A stretch of DNA of 64,000 nt, taken from positions 91,553 to 155,552 of the forward strand of contig NZ_JAAGOH010000010.1 in the NCBI RefSeq assembly GCF_010499455.1, written 5' to 3'. Positions within the stretch are counted from its first letter, which is position 1, and every line of letters starts with the position of its first letter. Shown here piece by piece: positions 8,499-16,719 of this stretch. The stretch comes from Ideonella livida (GTDB taxonomy: Bacteria > Pseudomonadota > Gammaproteobacteria > Burkholderiales > Burkholderiaceae_C). The notes below the pieces were generated by a model that saw only the letters and a list, made by a program, of their open reading frames with translations, had not been told where the DNA came from and did no database searches. The position numbers were made by a program, and so were the translations under genes.

Positions 8499-8743
8499 GG
8501 CTCGCCGGCACCACCGGCGCCAACGGGGCTGCCGCAGCCGACCGGACCGACTGCCCCGCCGGCCTCCCCCTGCGCCCCAAGCAGCCAACGGCGGCGCCAG
8601 GCCGGCTCGTGCCTTGCCTCGCCCGTGCAGCAGGCGCACTGCAGGCGCGGCACGCGCCGCCCCCGCGTCCCCATCCGACGTCGGGCGTCCCGGTCATGGC
8701 GCCCCGCGGACGCTGCCGCCTGCGGCACGGAGACGCGCCCCAT
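8495..8743 (-). CDS. Hypothetical 82-residue Arg/Gly-rich protein with CxCC motif
   Basis: The start ATG overlaps the stop of the preceding 124-codon gene as TGATG, and the stop overlaps the next start as ATGA, so both ends fit coupled translation. About 85 percent of third codon positions are G or C, in line with real genes here. The product is basic, with a central RLQCACCTGEA segment carrying three clustered cysteines and a Trp/Arg-rich stretch after it; a further Cys is near the C-terminus. No signal peptide or membrane span is seen. Nothing is recognised. The Arg/Gly bias also resembles noise frames in this genome, so it could be non-coding. A GTG four codons upstream is an alternative start. 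Confidence 0.4.
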   Translation of the reverse strand: MGRVSVPQAAASAGRHDRDARRRMGTRGRRVPRLQCACCTGEARHEPAWRRRWLLGAQGEAGGAVGPVGCGSPVGAGGAGEP

Positions 8744-9117
8744 CAGTGCACCCACCCCGTCACCGCTCCCGCCGGGGCCGTGGTCGCCACCGCCGGTGCG
8801 TCACACGCGGCTGCACCGCCGTCATCCGGCCTGACGACGTCGGCCCCTTGCGCCGACAGCGCCTCCCAGCGGTTCTGCAGTTGAACCGCGATCTGGCGGG
8901 CACCACCGCTGGCTTGCGGATGCAACTGCAGCAGGAGCAGGTGGGCGCTGATTTTGCGGGCCAGCACCCGGCGAAGCGCCTGCGGCCCCAGGCGGGACTG
9001 CGGACACGGCGCCGCCCAGGCGGTCATCAGGGCCAGCGTGGCCATCAGCAGGGTCTGCACATCGGGCGCTTGCGGAGCGTCAGTGCCAGGGCATTCGGAA
9101 TGTGGAGGCATGGACAT
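8743..9117 (-). CDS. Hypothetical protein behind a Fur-box-like site
   Basis: This 124-residue frame begins MSMPPHSECPGTDAPQAPDV. It has a hydrophobic helix LLMATLALMTAWAA at about 23-36, then an amphipathic region (RVLARKISAHLLLLQLHPQA) and a Pro/Ala/Val-rich C-terminal third. Two cysteines (9 and 38) flank the hydrophobic stretch. The family is not recognised. A 19-bp palindrome of Fur-box type lies 88-106 bp upstream with a TATTAT sequence next to it on the minus strand, so iron control is likely. The gene points away from hemP, which has its own box. Its stop codon overlaps the next ATG. An in-frame ATG at 9111 is an alternative start; no clear Shine-Dalgarno is present for either. Confidence 0.55.
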   Translation of the reverse strand: MSMPPHSECPGTDAPQAPDVQTLLMATLALMTAWAAPCPQSRLGPQALRRVLARKISAHLLLLQLHPQASGGARQIAVQLQNRWEALSAQGADVVRPDDGGAAACDAPAVATTAPAGAVTGWVH

Positions 9118-9204
9118 GGGGCAGAAAGAAGAATGAAGACGGTCAGTTGCAGCGTCGGACGTGGAATCACCACCACGACCACCACGCTTCGCCTCACAGA
9201 TAAT

Positions 9205-9223
9205 AACGCGAACGATTCGCATT
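9205..9223 (-). promoter_or_regulatory. Fur-box-like palindrome upstream of the 124-codon gene
   Basis: AACGCGAACGATTCGCATT contains GCGAA-CGA-TTCGC and closely matches the second box at 9389-9407 (AATGCGAA/TTCGCATT). On the minus strand TATTAT (9205-9200) abuts it as a -10 would, so a bound repressor would cover the core promoter. Assignment to Fur is inference from form and neighbours. Confidence 0.65.
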
Positions 9224-9388
9224 TAAATACGCATTGCAAGCAAGGACATACCGCCACCGGACACCGCCCCACCCGGCGCAGGCCCGCCGCCAAGCTCGCG
9301 TGCCCCCTCCGCCGCCGGTCCACCCCAGACCCTCCGCCCATCGGACAAACCTGGTGACATGACGCCAAACCGGCACGACAAGCTTGCT

Positions 9389-9407
9389 AATGCGAATCGT
9401 TCGCATT
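9389..9407 (+). promoter_or_regulatory. Fur box in front of hemP
   Basis: AATGCGAATCGTTCGCATT is a perfect 19-bp palindrome (8-bp arms, 3-bp centre) of the form seen at iron-regulated promoters in betaproteobacteria. It ends 12 bp before the hemP ATG. The gap 9118-9418 holds no gene; besides the two boxes nothing else stands out in it. Confidence 0.75.
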
Positions 9408-9418
9408 ACGATGCATCC

Positions 9419-9607
9419 ATGTCCTCTCCCACCACCCTACCCCGCCCGGAAGCCACGCCCGCCCCGGTGTCCGCGCCCCCTGCCGCGCCACCCCGATGGC
9501 ACAGCGAACAGCTGCTGGGCCCCCAAGGGCAGGCCCACATCGTCCACGGCGATCAGGTCTACCGGCTGAGCCTGACCGCCCTGGGCAAACTCATCCTCAC
9601 CAAGTGA
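9419..9607 (+). CDS. hemP: Hemin uptake protein HemP
   Basis: The 62-residue product has a Pro/Ala-rich N-terminus and the conserved HemP core: SEQLLGPQGQAHIVHGDQVY followed by RLSLTALGKLILTK at the C-terminus. HemP is a small protein required for heme uptake in several proteobacteria, with a reported role as an activator of heme-receptor genes in Burkholderia. The start at 9419 was chosen because a longer in-frame start at 9359 would place the Fur-box palindrome inside the coding region. No good Shine-Dalgarno sequence is visible. Unlike many relatives, no TonB-dependent heme receptor or hmuTUV genes follow within the window. Confidence 0.88.
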   Translation: MSSPTTLPRPEATPAPVSAPPAAPPRWHSEQLLGPQGQAHIVHGDQVYRLSLTALGKLILTK

Positions 9608-9800
9608 CCCACGCCTGGGGCACCGGCGCCTGCCGTCGGTGCCCTGCGGGCGCGCATCAAAGCCATGGGGCCGGTCCCGGCAGTCGCTGCCACCGCCCTC
9701 TTTTCCTCGGCGCACCGCCAGCCCACGCCAGCCCGCGCTGCCTTTTCCTCCCGCCCCGGACGCGGCCACCCCGCCGCCCCTGCACAGGAGAACGCTGGTC

Positions 9801-10775
9801 ATGAACGCTCCGACGCCCCTGTCCCGCCAGCGCGCCGCCGACCCCACCCTCCTGGGGAACGATCCCCTGGCCTGGGCCGCCCGGCAGGCGGATCTGCCCG
9901 AAGGCCTGTGGCTGGCCTTGCAGACCCGCCAGCCAGCCCCGACGGGGCCGACCGCCCTGCGCTTGCTGCGGCTGCAGCCATCCCCCGAAGACCTGGCGGC
10001 CTGGACCGCCACACCGGGCCTGCTGCCCCACCTGCGGCTGCGCTGGCCAGCCCCCTGGACAGGCGACCGGACGGTGCAGGCCACCGCCCTCAGCCCCCTG
10101 AACTGTCCGCTGCAGGCGCCGCTGACCCTGTCGCCGGCCGCACGGGCGGCCATGCCGTCCTGCTACCTGGTCATCGAGCAGGCTCCGCACGGCATGCGGC
10201 ACAGCCTGCGCACCTACGACCCGGCCGGGCACCCCGGCCTGGTGCTGGAGGTGGCCCTGGAAGCCGGGGAGGCCCTGGCCAGCCTGGCGGCACGCCTGTG
10301 CGAGCCGACCCCTCCCCTGGTCCCCCTGGCCGCTACGCCGGTCCACCTGCCTCCTGCCGCCACCTGGACCGAGCTGCGCCAGGCCACGCAACTGCCCGCC
10401 TGGCTGGCCGCCCAGGGCCAGGGCTGGCATGGGGCCGTGGCCGCACTGGGTCGCCAAGCGGCGCAGGCCCTGGAAACCGAAGGCTGGGGCGACCTGTTCG
10501 CCCTGGCCGCAGCGCGGGGACTGGACCTGCAGGCCCAGGTGCTGCAGACCGGGCTGCTCGCCACGGTGGCCCTGCCGGCCAACCGCTTGCCACGGCCCGG
10601 CACCTGGACCCCGGCCGCCCTGTGGCGGCTGGCCCTGCCCACCCCCCGCGGCCTGGCCCAGCGTCTGCTGGCCAGTCTGCCCGGCCCGCAGGCCTGGATG
10701 CTGCTGGGGCCGGCCGACCACGACCGGCCGTCCTGCCCCTGGCAGGCCCTGCTGTCCGTGCTGGCGCCCCGCTGA
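9801..10775 (+). CDS. Hypothetical 324-residue protein in the hemP locus
   Basis: The gene begins at an ATG with AGGAG at good spacing, 193 bp after hemP on the same strand. The product is leucine-, alanine- and tryptophan-rich, soluble-looking, and without a signal peptide or membrane span. One segment near residues 120-155 (HGMRHSLRTYDPAGHPGLVL, then an acidic helix) faintly recalls the repeat unit of HemS/ChuS-type heme-handling proteins, where 'SLxxFDxxG' precedes a helix. The match is weak and the second half does not follow the HemS pattern. Position in a locus with Fur boxes suggests an iron or heme role; this is inference. The DUF2325 gene follows 35 bp downstream, so the two are probably co-transcribed. 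Confidence 0.75.
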   Translation: MNAPTPLSRQRAADPTLLGNDPLAWAARQADLPEGLWLALQTRQPAPTGPTALRLLRLQPSPEDLAAWTATPGLLPHLRLRWPAPWTGDRTVQATALSPLNCPLQAPLTLSPAARAAMPSCYLVIEQAPHGMRHSLRTYDPAGHPGLVLEVALEAGEALASLAARLCEPTPPLVPLAATPVHLPPAATWTELRQATQLPAWLAAQGQGWHGAVAALGRQAAQALETEGWGDLFALAAARGLDLQAQVLQTGLLATVALPANRLPRPGTWTPAALWRLALPTPRGLAQRLLASLPGPQAWMLLGPADHDRPSCPWQALLSVLAPR

Positions 10776-10810
10776 GCCACGCCCCCAAGTCTTGCCCGAG
10801 CCCGACGCCC

Positions 10811-12253
10811 ATGTGCCAGCCCACGCGCGCCCCGTCCCGCCTGTTCTCCGCCCTGCTTGAGGCCACCGGCGCCCTGCCCGGCATCGCCCCCGCCCAGGTG
10901 GGCCCGGCGACGGCCCCCGCCGCCGCCGAGGTCCCTTCCGGTGCAGCGGTTGAGGCCCCCGGTGCCGGATCGCGGCGGCGCCGGCTGTGGGAGCTGGGAC
11001 CTCACGCCCATTGCCCGGTGGTCGGCGTCTGCCTGCCCATGGGCGCGCTGCGCCAACTGGGCCTGCGCCACGGCCTGCCCCGCGAGGCCAGCGACTACGA
11101 GATCCATGTGCAGGCCAACAGCCTGTGCCGCCAGCGCGGGCCCCTGGCCGAGGCGATACAGAAGGCGCTGGACCAGCGCTTTGACCTGACGCTTCGCCAG
11201 GCCCGGGCGCTCAAGACCCGTGAGGAGCTGGCCGAATGGTGGCAGCAGCAGGTGCGCCAGGCCAGCGCCTGGCCGGCAGCCTTCTGGTCCACGCTGACCC
11301 ACCCGCGCTGCGATGCGGCCCTGGAGGAGCTGGTGCTGCAGACGGTGCACATGCTGCAGCACCAGGCCGGGGCGACCGACCGGGCCGACTGGGCCCGGCT
11401 GCAGGCCCTGGCCGATGAGAACGCCGTGCTTACCCGCGCGCTGGCGGCGGCCCAGCGCCGGGCCACCGAGGTCAGCGGACAGCAGACCCGGCGCATCGAG
11501 CAGCTGCAGGCCCAGGCCATGCAGCTGCGGGCCGACATCCTCAGCCGGGACACCCAGATCGCCGCGCTCTGGGACGAATTGCGCGGACTGGAGCAAGCCC
11601 ACCCGGGACTGCCCGAGCGCCAGGCCCTGGCCGAGGAGGTGGCCCAGCTGCGCCAGCGGGCGCAGGACCTGCAGCGCCAGCTGACCCGCCGGGACGACGA
11701 GCTGGCCCGCGCCCGCCAGCGGGCGCACGAGGCCTGGGCGGAGCTGCGCCAGTGGCGCGCGGCCCAACCCGAGGCGGCCGGCGCCAGCGGGGCGGCAGGG
11801 CCGGCCCACGCGTCCGCCCCCCTGGGCCCGCACCCGGCGGGCGCCCCCGCCGAGGACGCCGCGGAACGGCTGGAGGGCCGCGCCGTGCTGTGCGTGGGTG
11901 GGCGCACCGGCAGCGTGCCCGATTACCGCGAGCTGGTGGAGTCCTCCGGCGCCCGTTTCCTGCACCACGACGGCGGGGTCGAAGACCATGCCGACCGCCT
12001 GGAGGCCACGCTCGCCGCGGCCGACCTGGTGATTTGCCAGGCCGGCTGTGTCAGCCACAACGCCTACTGGCGGGTCAAGAGCCACTGCCGGCGCACCGGC
12101 AAACCTTGCGTGTTCATCGAGCGCCCCAGCCAGCACGCGCTGCGCCAGGCCCTCTGGCGGCTGCAGCCGCTGACCGAAGTGCCCGCGGCGTCCGCCGCAT
12201 CCCTGCTGGCCGTCGGGCTCTCCCCTCAAGGCGAAGACACACCGGGTCGATAA
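10811..12253 (+). CDS. DUF2325 domain protein with long coiled coil
   Basis: The 480-residue product has three parts. The N-terminal half (about 55-200) is globular and Trp-rich. A long Gln/Arg/Glu-rich coiled coil follows (about 205-320, with runs such as RAQDLQRQLTRRDDELARAR), then an Ala/Pro linker, and a C-terminal DUF2325 domain from about residue 357 (VLCVGGRTGSVPDYRELVE, HHDGGVED, ADLVICQAGCVSHNAYW, GKPCVFIERPS). DUF2325 has a Rossmann-like look and several cysteines; no activity is established. The open frame extends far upstream, but the ATG at 10811 avoids overlap with the preceding gene. Context is the hemP-linked cluster, so an iron-related function is possible but unproven. Confidence 0.85.
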   Translation: MCQPTRAPSRLFSALLEATGALPGIAPAQVGPATAPAAAEVPSGAAVEAPGAGSRRRRLWELGPHAHCPVVGVCLPMGALRQLGLRHGLPREASDYEIHVQANSLCRQRGPLAEAIQKALDQRFDLTLRQARALKTREELAEWWQQQVRQASAWPAAFWSTLTHPRCDAALEELVLQTVHMLQHQAGATDRADWARLQALADENAVLTRALAAAQRRATEVSGQQTRRIEQLQAQAMQLRADILSRDTQIAALWDELRGLEQAHPGLPERQALAEEVAQLRQRAQDLQRQLTRRDDELARARQRAHEAWAELRQWRAAQPEAAGASGAAGPAHASAPLGPHPAGAPAEDAAERLEGRAVLCVGGRTGSVPDYRELVESSGARFLHHDGGVEDHADRLEATLAAADLVICQAGCVSHNAYWRVKSHCRRTGKPCVFIERPSQHALRQALWRLQPLTEVPAASAASLLAVGLSPQGEDTPGR

Positions 12254-12322
12254 GGCCCACAATCGTCCGCGCCGCTGACACCCCGTCAGCAGCCGCTGGA
12301 CGCTTGAGCCCTTGACCCTGCC

Positions 12323-13387
12323 GTGCCGCCCAACCCCAAGACCCGCCGCTGGCGGCGCCGTGAACTGCTGAGCCTGCCCCCGCTGGGCGCCGCCGCCGCC
12401 ATGGTCCGCTGGGCTGGCTGGGCGGGCCTGGCCGGCGTGGGCGGGCTGGCCGCCCTGTCCACCCTGGGCGGCTGCAACGCCGCAGCGCCCGGTACGCCGC
12501 TGCGCATCGGTGCCCATCCCTGGCCCGGGTACGAGCTGCTCTACCTGGCGCGCCACCACCATCTGCTGGACCCGCGGCGCGCCCGCCTGATCGAGCTGCC
12601 CAGCGCCAGCGCCAGCCTGCGGGCCCTGGCCGCCCAGGTGCTCGAGGGCGCCTGCCTGACGCTGGACGAGGTGATCACCGCCCGTGAACGGGGTCTGCCG
12701 CTGGTCATCGTGGCGGTGCTGGACGTGTCGCACGGCGCCGATGTGGTGCTGGGTCGTCGGCCCATGGCAGCCCTGGACCAGCTGCGCGGCCACCGCATCG
12801 GGGTGGAGCCCGGCGCAGTCGGGGCGGTGATGCTGGACGCCTTCCTGCGCCGCGCCGGCCTGCAGCTGCGTGACATCCAGCGGGTGGACCTGACCATCGA
12901 CCAGCATGCCCGGGCCTTCCGCCAACGCCAGGTGGAGGCCCTGGTGACCTATGAGCCAGTACGCAGTCAGCTGCTGCAATCCGGCGCGGTGCCGCTGTTC
13001 AGCAGCGCCGACATCCCCGGGCGCATTGTCGACACCCTGGCCCTGCGGGCCGATGTGCTGGACGATCCCGCCCGCCTGGAGGCGGCCCGCCACCTGGTGC
13101 TGGCCCACTTCCTGGCCCTGCGCCGCTGGCGCGAGGACCCCACCAACGTCAGCACCGTGCTGGCGCCACGCCTGCAGCTGCCGGCCACCGAGGTCCCCGG
13201 CGCCTTCGCCCTGCTGGACTTGCCCGACATCCCCGCCAACCTGCGACTCATGGGCGGCGGCGAGCGCGGCCTGCCCGGCCAGGCCCGCGAGCTGGTGCAG
13301 CTGATGCTGCAGGCCGGCCTGTTGGCGCAGGCGCCCCCGCTGGACGGGATGGTGCGTCATGACCTGCTGCCCCGGGAGCTGCTGTGA
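12323..13387 (+). CDS. NMT1/SsuA-like substrate-binding lipoprotein
   Basis: The 354-residue protein (GTG start) carries an Arg-rich n-region, a hydrophobic stretch and a lipobox LGGC with Cys51, so it should be a periplasmic lipoprotein. The mature part reads TPLRIGAHPWPGYELLYLAR and continues with periplasmic binding-protein signatures of the NMT1/nitrate-taurine group (ACLTLDEVITARERGLPLVIV, HRIGVEPGAVGAVMLDAFL). Such proteins bind small organic ligands for ABC importers. Here no permease or ATPase gene is present; instead the stop codon overlaps the GTG of a hybrid sensor kinase (GTGA, 4 bp). I infer a ligand-sensing role for the kinase. An ATG at 12401 would shorten the unusually long N-terminus and is the likelier alternative start. 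Confidence 0.85.
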   Translation: MPPNPKTRRWRRRELLSLPPLGAAAAMVRWAGWAGLAGVGGLAALSTLGGCNAAAPGTPLRIGAHPWPGYELLYLARHHHLLDPRRARLIELPSASASLRALAAQVLEGACLTLDEVITARERGLPLVIVAVLDVSHGADVVLGRRPMAALDQLRGHRIGVEPGAVGAVMLDAFLRRAGLQLRDIQRVDLTIDQHARAFRQRQVEALVTYEPVRSQLLQSGAVPLFSSADIPGRIVDTLALRADVLDDPARLEAARHLVLAHFLALRRWREDPTNVSTVLAPRLQLPATEVPGAFALLDLPDIPANLRLMGGGERGLPGQARELVQLMLQAGLLAQAPPLDGMVRHDLLPRELL

Positions 13388-16300
13388 AGCCCGCCGCCCC
13401 CCCAGAGACCGCGTCCTCCCCTGGGGCCCGCCGCCCCTGGCGCTGGCCCCTGCGCTGGGCGGTGCCGCTGCTGCTGCTGGTGCTCACGCTGGCCGGCATG
13501 GGCCTGACCCTGTTGCGCGAGCTCGCCCGTGACGAGGCGGTGCTGTGGCAGGAGACCCAGGCCGATGCCCTGCACCAGCTGGGCGTGCTGACCGTGGTGG
13601 CCGAGCGCTCCCAGGGCCGTGACCTGGCGCTGCTGACCGAGCTGGTGGCGCGCACGGCCACCCAGCGGCACCTGGGCCTGGCGGCCATCGTCAACGCCCA
13701 GGGCCAGGTGTGGATCAGCAGCCAAAGCGCGCGTATCGGGCAGCCCGCCGAAGCCCTGGACGGCCTGCAGGCGCCCTGGCTGAGCACCCTGCGGCCCGGC
13801 GGCGACGCCCAGGTGCACCTGGACCCCGTGCACCACAGCCTGATGGTGCTGCAGGCCCTGCCCTGGCAGGATGACGGCAACAACCTGCGGGGCCGCGGCC
13901 AGGTGGTGGTGGTACTGCGCTACGAGCTGGGCGAAGCGCTGGCCGCCATGCGCCAGCGCTCGCTGCAGGACCACCTGCCCGACGCCGGACTGCTGCTACT
14001 GGGCGCGGGCCTGCTCTACCTGCTGCTGCTGCGCGGCCTGCTGCTGCCGCTGGGCCAACTGCAGCGCGCGGCCGAGCGCCTGGCCCAAGGTCAACTGGAG
14101 AGCCGGGTCAAACCCCAGCGCGCCCAGGAACTGCAGGCGGTGGCCGAGAGCTTCAACACCATGGCCGACACGCTGGTCCGCCAGGTGCAGCGCCTGGAGG
14201 ACTCGGAACACCACCTGCGCGAACTGGTGAGCGCGGCGCCGGACGCCATCATCACCGTCACACCGGAAGGGCGCATCGAGCGTTTCAACCTCGCGGCCGA
14301 GCAGCTCTTCGGCTACCTGGCCCGAGAAATCACCGGCCAGCCTTTGGACCGCCTGCTGCCCGCGGGCATGGGGCCGGCCCACCAGGCGCTGATGCAGCAC
14401 TATGCCGCCGAGGACATCCCGCGTGGGCGCCGCATGAGCCAAGGCCGCGTGGTGCGTGGCCGCCACCGCGACGGCAGCGCCCTGGCACTGGAGGTGGGCA
14501 TCTCCCGCCTGCGCCTGGCCGACGGCCGCTGGCTCTACACCGCCGTGGCCCGTGACGTGACCGAACGCCAGCGCGTGGACGAGGAATTGGCCCGCCACCG
14601 CCATCACCTGGAAGAGCTGGTGAACAGCCGCACCGCCGAGCTGGCCCGCTCGCGCGACTTGGCGCAGGCCGCCACCCGGGCCAAGAGCGAATTCCTGGCC
14701 AACATGAGCCATGAGATCCGCACCCCGATGAACGCCATCATCGGCCTGGCCCACCTCACCCGCCAGGGCGCCAGCGCCACCCAGCTGGGCTACCTGGACA
14801 AGCTGCAGGGCGCGGCCCGGCACCTGCTGGACATCCTCAACGACATCCTGGACTTCTCCAAGATCGAGGCCGGCAAGCTCCACCTGGACCCGGTGGACTT
14901 CGCCCTGGACGAGCTGGTGGAACAGGCCTGCGAGGTGCTGGGCGAACGCGCCGCGTCCAAGGGCATCGAACTGGTCGAGCGCATTGCGCCGGACGTGCCC
15001 ACCCACCTGCACGGCGACCCGCTGCGCCTGCGCCAGGTGCTCATCAACCTGCTGGGCAACGCCGTCAAGTTCACCGAACGCGGCCATGTCCGGCTGAACG
15101 TGAGCCTGGTGCCAGGTGCCGTGTGGACGCCGGGCGGGCCGGTGCCGCTGCGGCTGGAGGTGCGGGACACCGGCATCGGCATGGGGCCCGAGGCGCGGGC
15201 GCGCCTGTTCCAGGCCTTCGAGCAGGGTGACCGCTCCACCACCCGGCGCTTTGGCGGCACCGGGCTGGGACTGGCCATCAGTCAGCGCCTGGTACAGCTC
15301 ATGGGCGGCCAGCTCCAGGCCGACAGCCAAGAAGGTGTGGGCAGCTGCTTCTGGTTCGACATCGACCTGCAACCGGCCCAGGCCCCGCTGCGCCAGGTGC
15401 CGGCCCACCGCCCCTTTGCGGGCCAGCGCGCCCTGGTGGTGGACGACCTGCCCGAGGCACGCGAGGTGCTTCGCGAGCGCCTGGCCCTGCTGGGCTGGCG
15501 CACCGCTGCCGCCGACTCCGGCCTGGCGGCCCTGACGGCCGTGCGCGAGGCCGAACTCGATGGCGACCCCTTCGCCCTGGTGCTGCTGGACTGGCGCATG
15601 CCCGGCATCGACGGCCTGGCCACCGCCCAGCGCCTGCGCGACCGCACCCTGGAGCGTTGCCCGGTGCTGGTGCTGGTCTCGGCGGTGGGCACGCTGCCGG
15701 CGACCAGCCTGCTGCGGGAGCACGGCATCGCCGGGGTGCTGCCCAAGCCGGTCTCCCCTTCGCAACTGCACGACCTGCTGATTACGCTACTGCCCGGGCC
15801 CGACCGCCTGCCGGCCGCCCTGCCCACGCTGCCCCCGCCCGCGCCCGCCCCGGGTCAGACCCCAGACTGGACGGCTGGCCGCCATGTGCTGCTGGTCGAG
15901 GACAACCTGCTCAACCAGGAGGTCAGCAGCCACCTGCTGCGCGCCATGGGCCTGCAGGTCAGCCTGGCCGAGGATGGCCTGGCCGCCCTGGAAGCGGTGC
16001 AGGGCCGGACCGCTGGCTTCGACCTCATCCTGATGGACATGCAGATGCCGCGCCTGGACGGGCTGGAGGCCACCCGCCGCCTGCGCGCCCTGCCCGGCCT
16101 GGGCCCGGTGCCGGTCATCGCCATGACCGCCAACGCCTTTGCCGAGGACCGCGCCGCCTGCCAGGCCGCGGGCATGGACGATTTCATTGCCAAGCCGGTG
16201 GACCCGGCCACGCTGGAGCAGGTGCTGCGCCGCTGGCTGCAACGTGCGGAGCCCCCGGCACCGCTGGCATCGGCGCCGGGGGAGGCTACCGGTGCGGCGA

Positions 16301-16719
16301 ACCCAGGAGCCAGCGCGCCGGCCGCGGGGACGGCGGACCCGGTGGCGCGCTGGCGGCAGGTCCCCGGGTTGGACGTGGACCTGGGCCTGCACCAGGTCAA
16401 GGACAACACCGCGCTCTACGGCCGCCTGCTGCAGATGTTCCTGAGCCAGCATGGCGACGAGGCCGCCCACCTGCAGCGCCTGGCCAGCGAAGGCCAGGTT
16501 GAGGCCCTGGCCCACCGCCTGCACCGGCTCAAGGGCACGCTGGGCACCCTGGGAGCGCCGGCGCTGGTGGCGCGGCTGGTGCAGACCGAGGCGGACACCG
16601 CCGCCCTGCCCGGTCTGCTGGAGGCCCTGCAGGCCCTGGTGCAGGCACTGCCTCAGGCCCTGCAGGCACCGGCGTCGCTCAGCGACGCTCCTCCAGTGCC
16701 AAGTCCCGCGGATGGCTGA
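13384..16719 (+). CDS. Hybrid sensor histidine kinase with two receiver domains and HPt
   Basis: The 1111-residue protein has TM1 (about 21-40), a periplasmic sensor domain (41-200), TM2 (about 205-225), HAMP, and a PAS domain (about 280-395). HisKA follows with phospho-acceptor His443 in FLANMSHEIRTPMNAI, then HATPase_c with INLLGNAVKFTE and TGLGLAIS, REC1 (phospho-Asp736 in LLDWRMPG), REC2 (Asp885 in LILMDMQMP) and an HPt domain (His1047 in HRLKGTLGTLG). This is a complete His-Asp-His relay in one inner-membrane protein; the final response regulator is not encoded nearby. The start is a GTG overlapping the stop of the binding-protein gene. Its last 41 bp overlap, tail to tail, the end of the DUF4139 gene. 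Confidence 0.95.
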   Translation: MKPAAPPETASSPGARRPWRWPLRWAVPLLLLVLTLAGMGLTLLRELARDEAVLWQETQADALHQLGVLTVVAERSQGRDLALLTELVARTATQRHLGLAAIVNAQGQVWISSQSARIGQPAEALDGLQAPWLSTLRPGGDAQVHLDPVHHSLMVLQALPWQDDGNNLRGRGQVVVVLRYELGEALAAMRQRSLQDHLPDAGLLLLGAGLLYLLLLRGLLLPLGQLQRAAERLAQGQLESRVKPQRAQELQAVAESFNTMADTLVRQVQRLEDSEHHLRELVSAAPDAIITVTPEGRIERFNLAAEQLFGYLAREITGQPLDRLLPAGMGPAHQALMQHYAAEDIPRGRRMSQGRVVRGRHRDGSALALEVGISRLRLADGRWLYTAVARDVTERQRVDEELARHRHHLEELVNSRTAELARSRDLAQAATRAKSEFLANMSHEIRTPMNAIIGLAHLTRQGASATQLGYLDKLQGAARHLLDILNDILDFSKIEAGKLHLDPVDFALDELVEQACEVLGERAASKGIELVERIAPDVPTHLHGDPLRLRQVLINLLGNAVKFTERGHVRLNVSLVPGAVWTPGGPVPLRLEVRDTGIGMGPEARARLFQAFEQGDRSTTRRFGGTGLGLAISQRLVQLMGGQLQADSQEGVGSCFWFDIDLQPAQAPLRQVPAHRPFAGQRALVVDDLPEAREVLRERLALLGWRTAAADSGLAALTAVREAELDGDPFALVLLDWRMPGIDGLATAQRLRDRTLERCPVLVLVSAVGTLPATSLLREHGIAGVLPKPVSPSQLHDLLITLLPGPDRLPAALPTLPPPAPAPGQTPDWTAGRHVLLVEDNLLNQEVSSHLLRAMGLQVSLAEDGLAALEAVQGRTAGFDLILMDMQMPRLDGLEATRRLRALPGLGPVPVIAMTANAFAEDRAACQAAGMDDFIAKPVDPATLEQVLRRWLQRAEPPAPLASAPGEATGAANPGASAPAAGTADPVARWRQVPGLDVDLGLHQVKDNTALYGRLLQMFLSQHGDEAAHLQRLASEGQVEALAHRLHRLKGTLGTLGAPALVARLVQTEADTAALPGLLEALQALVQALPQALQAPASLSDAPPVPSPADG

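Noticed and set aside
9665..10810. In-frame upstream extension of the DUF2325 gene.
   Set aside because: The extension overlaps the 324-codon gene in another frame, is Pro/Arg/Gly-rich, and the ATG at 10811 starts just after that gene's stop.
10214..13360. A 1048-codon minus-strand frame opposite the hemP-linked and binding-protein genes.
   Set aside because: Its composition is Gln/Gly/His/Arg-biased, no start or conserved motif is seen, and the plus-strand genes it covers have recognisable domains.
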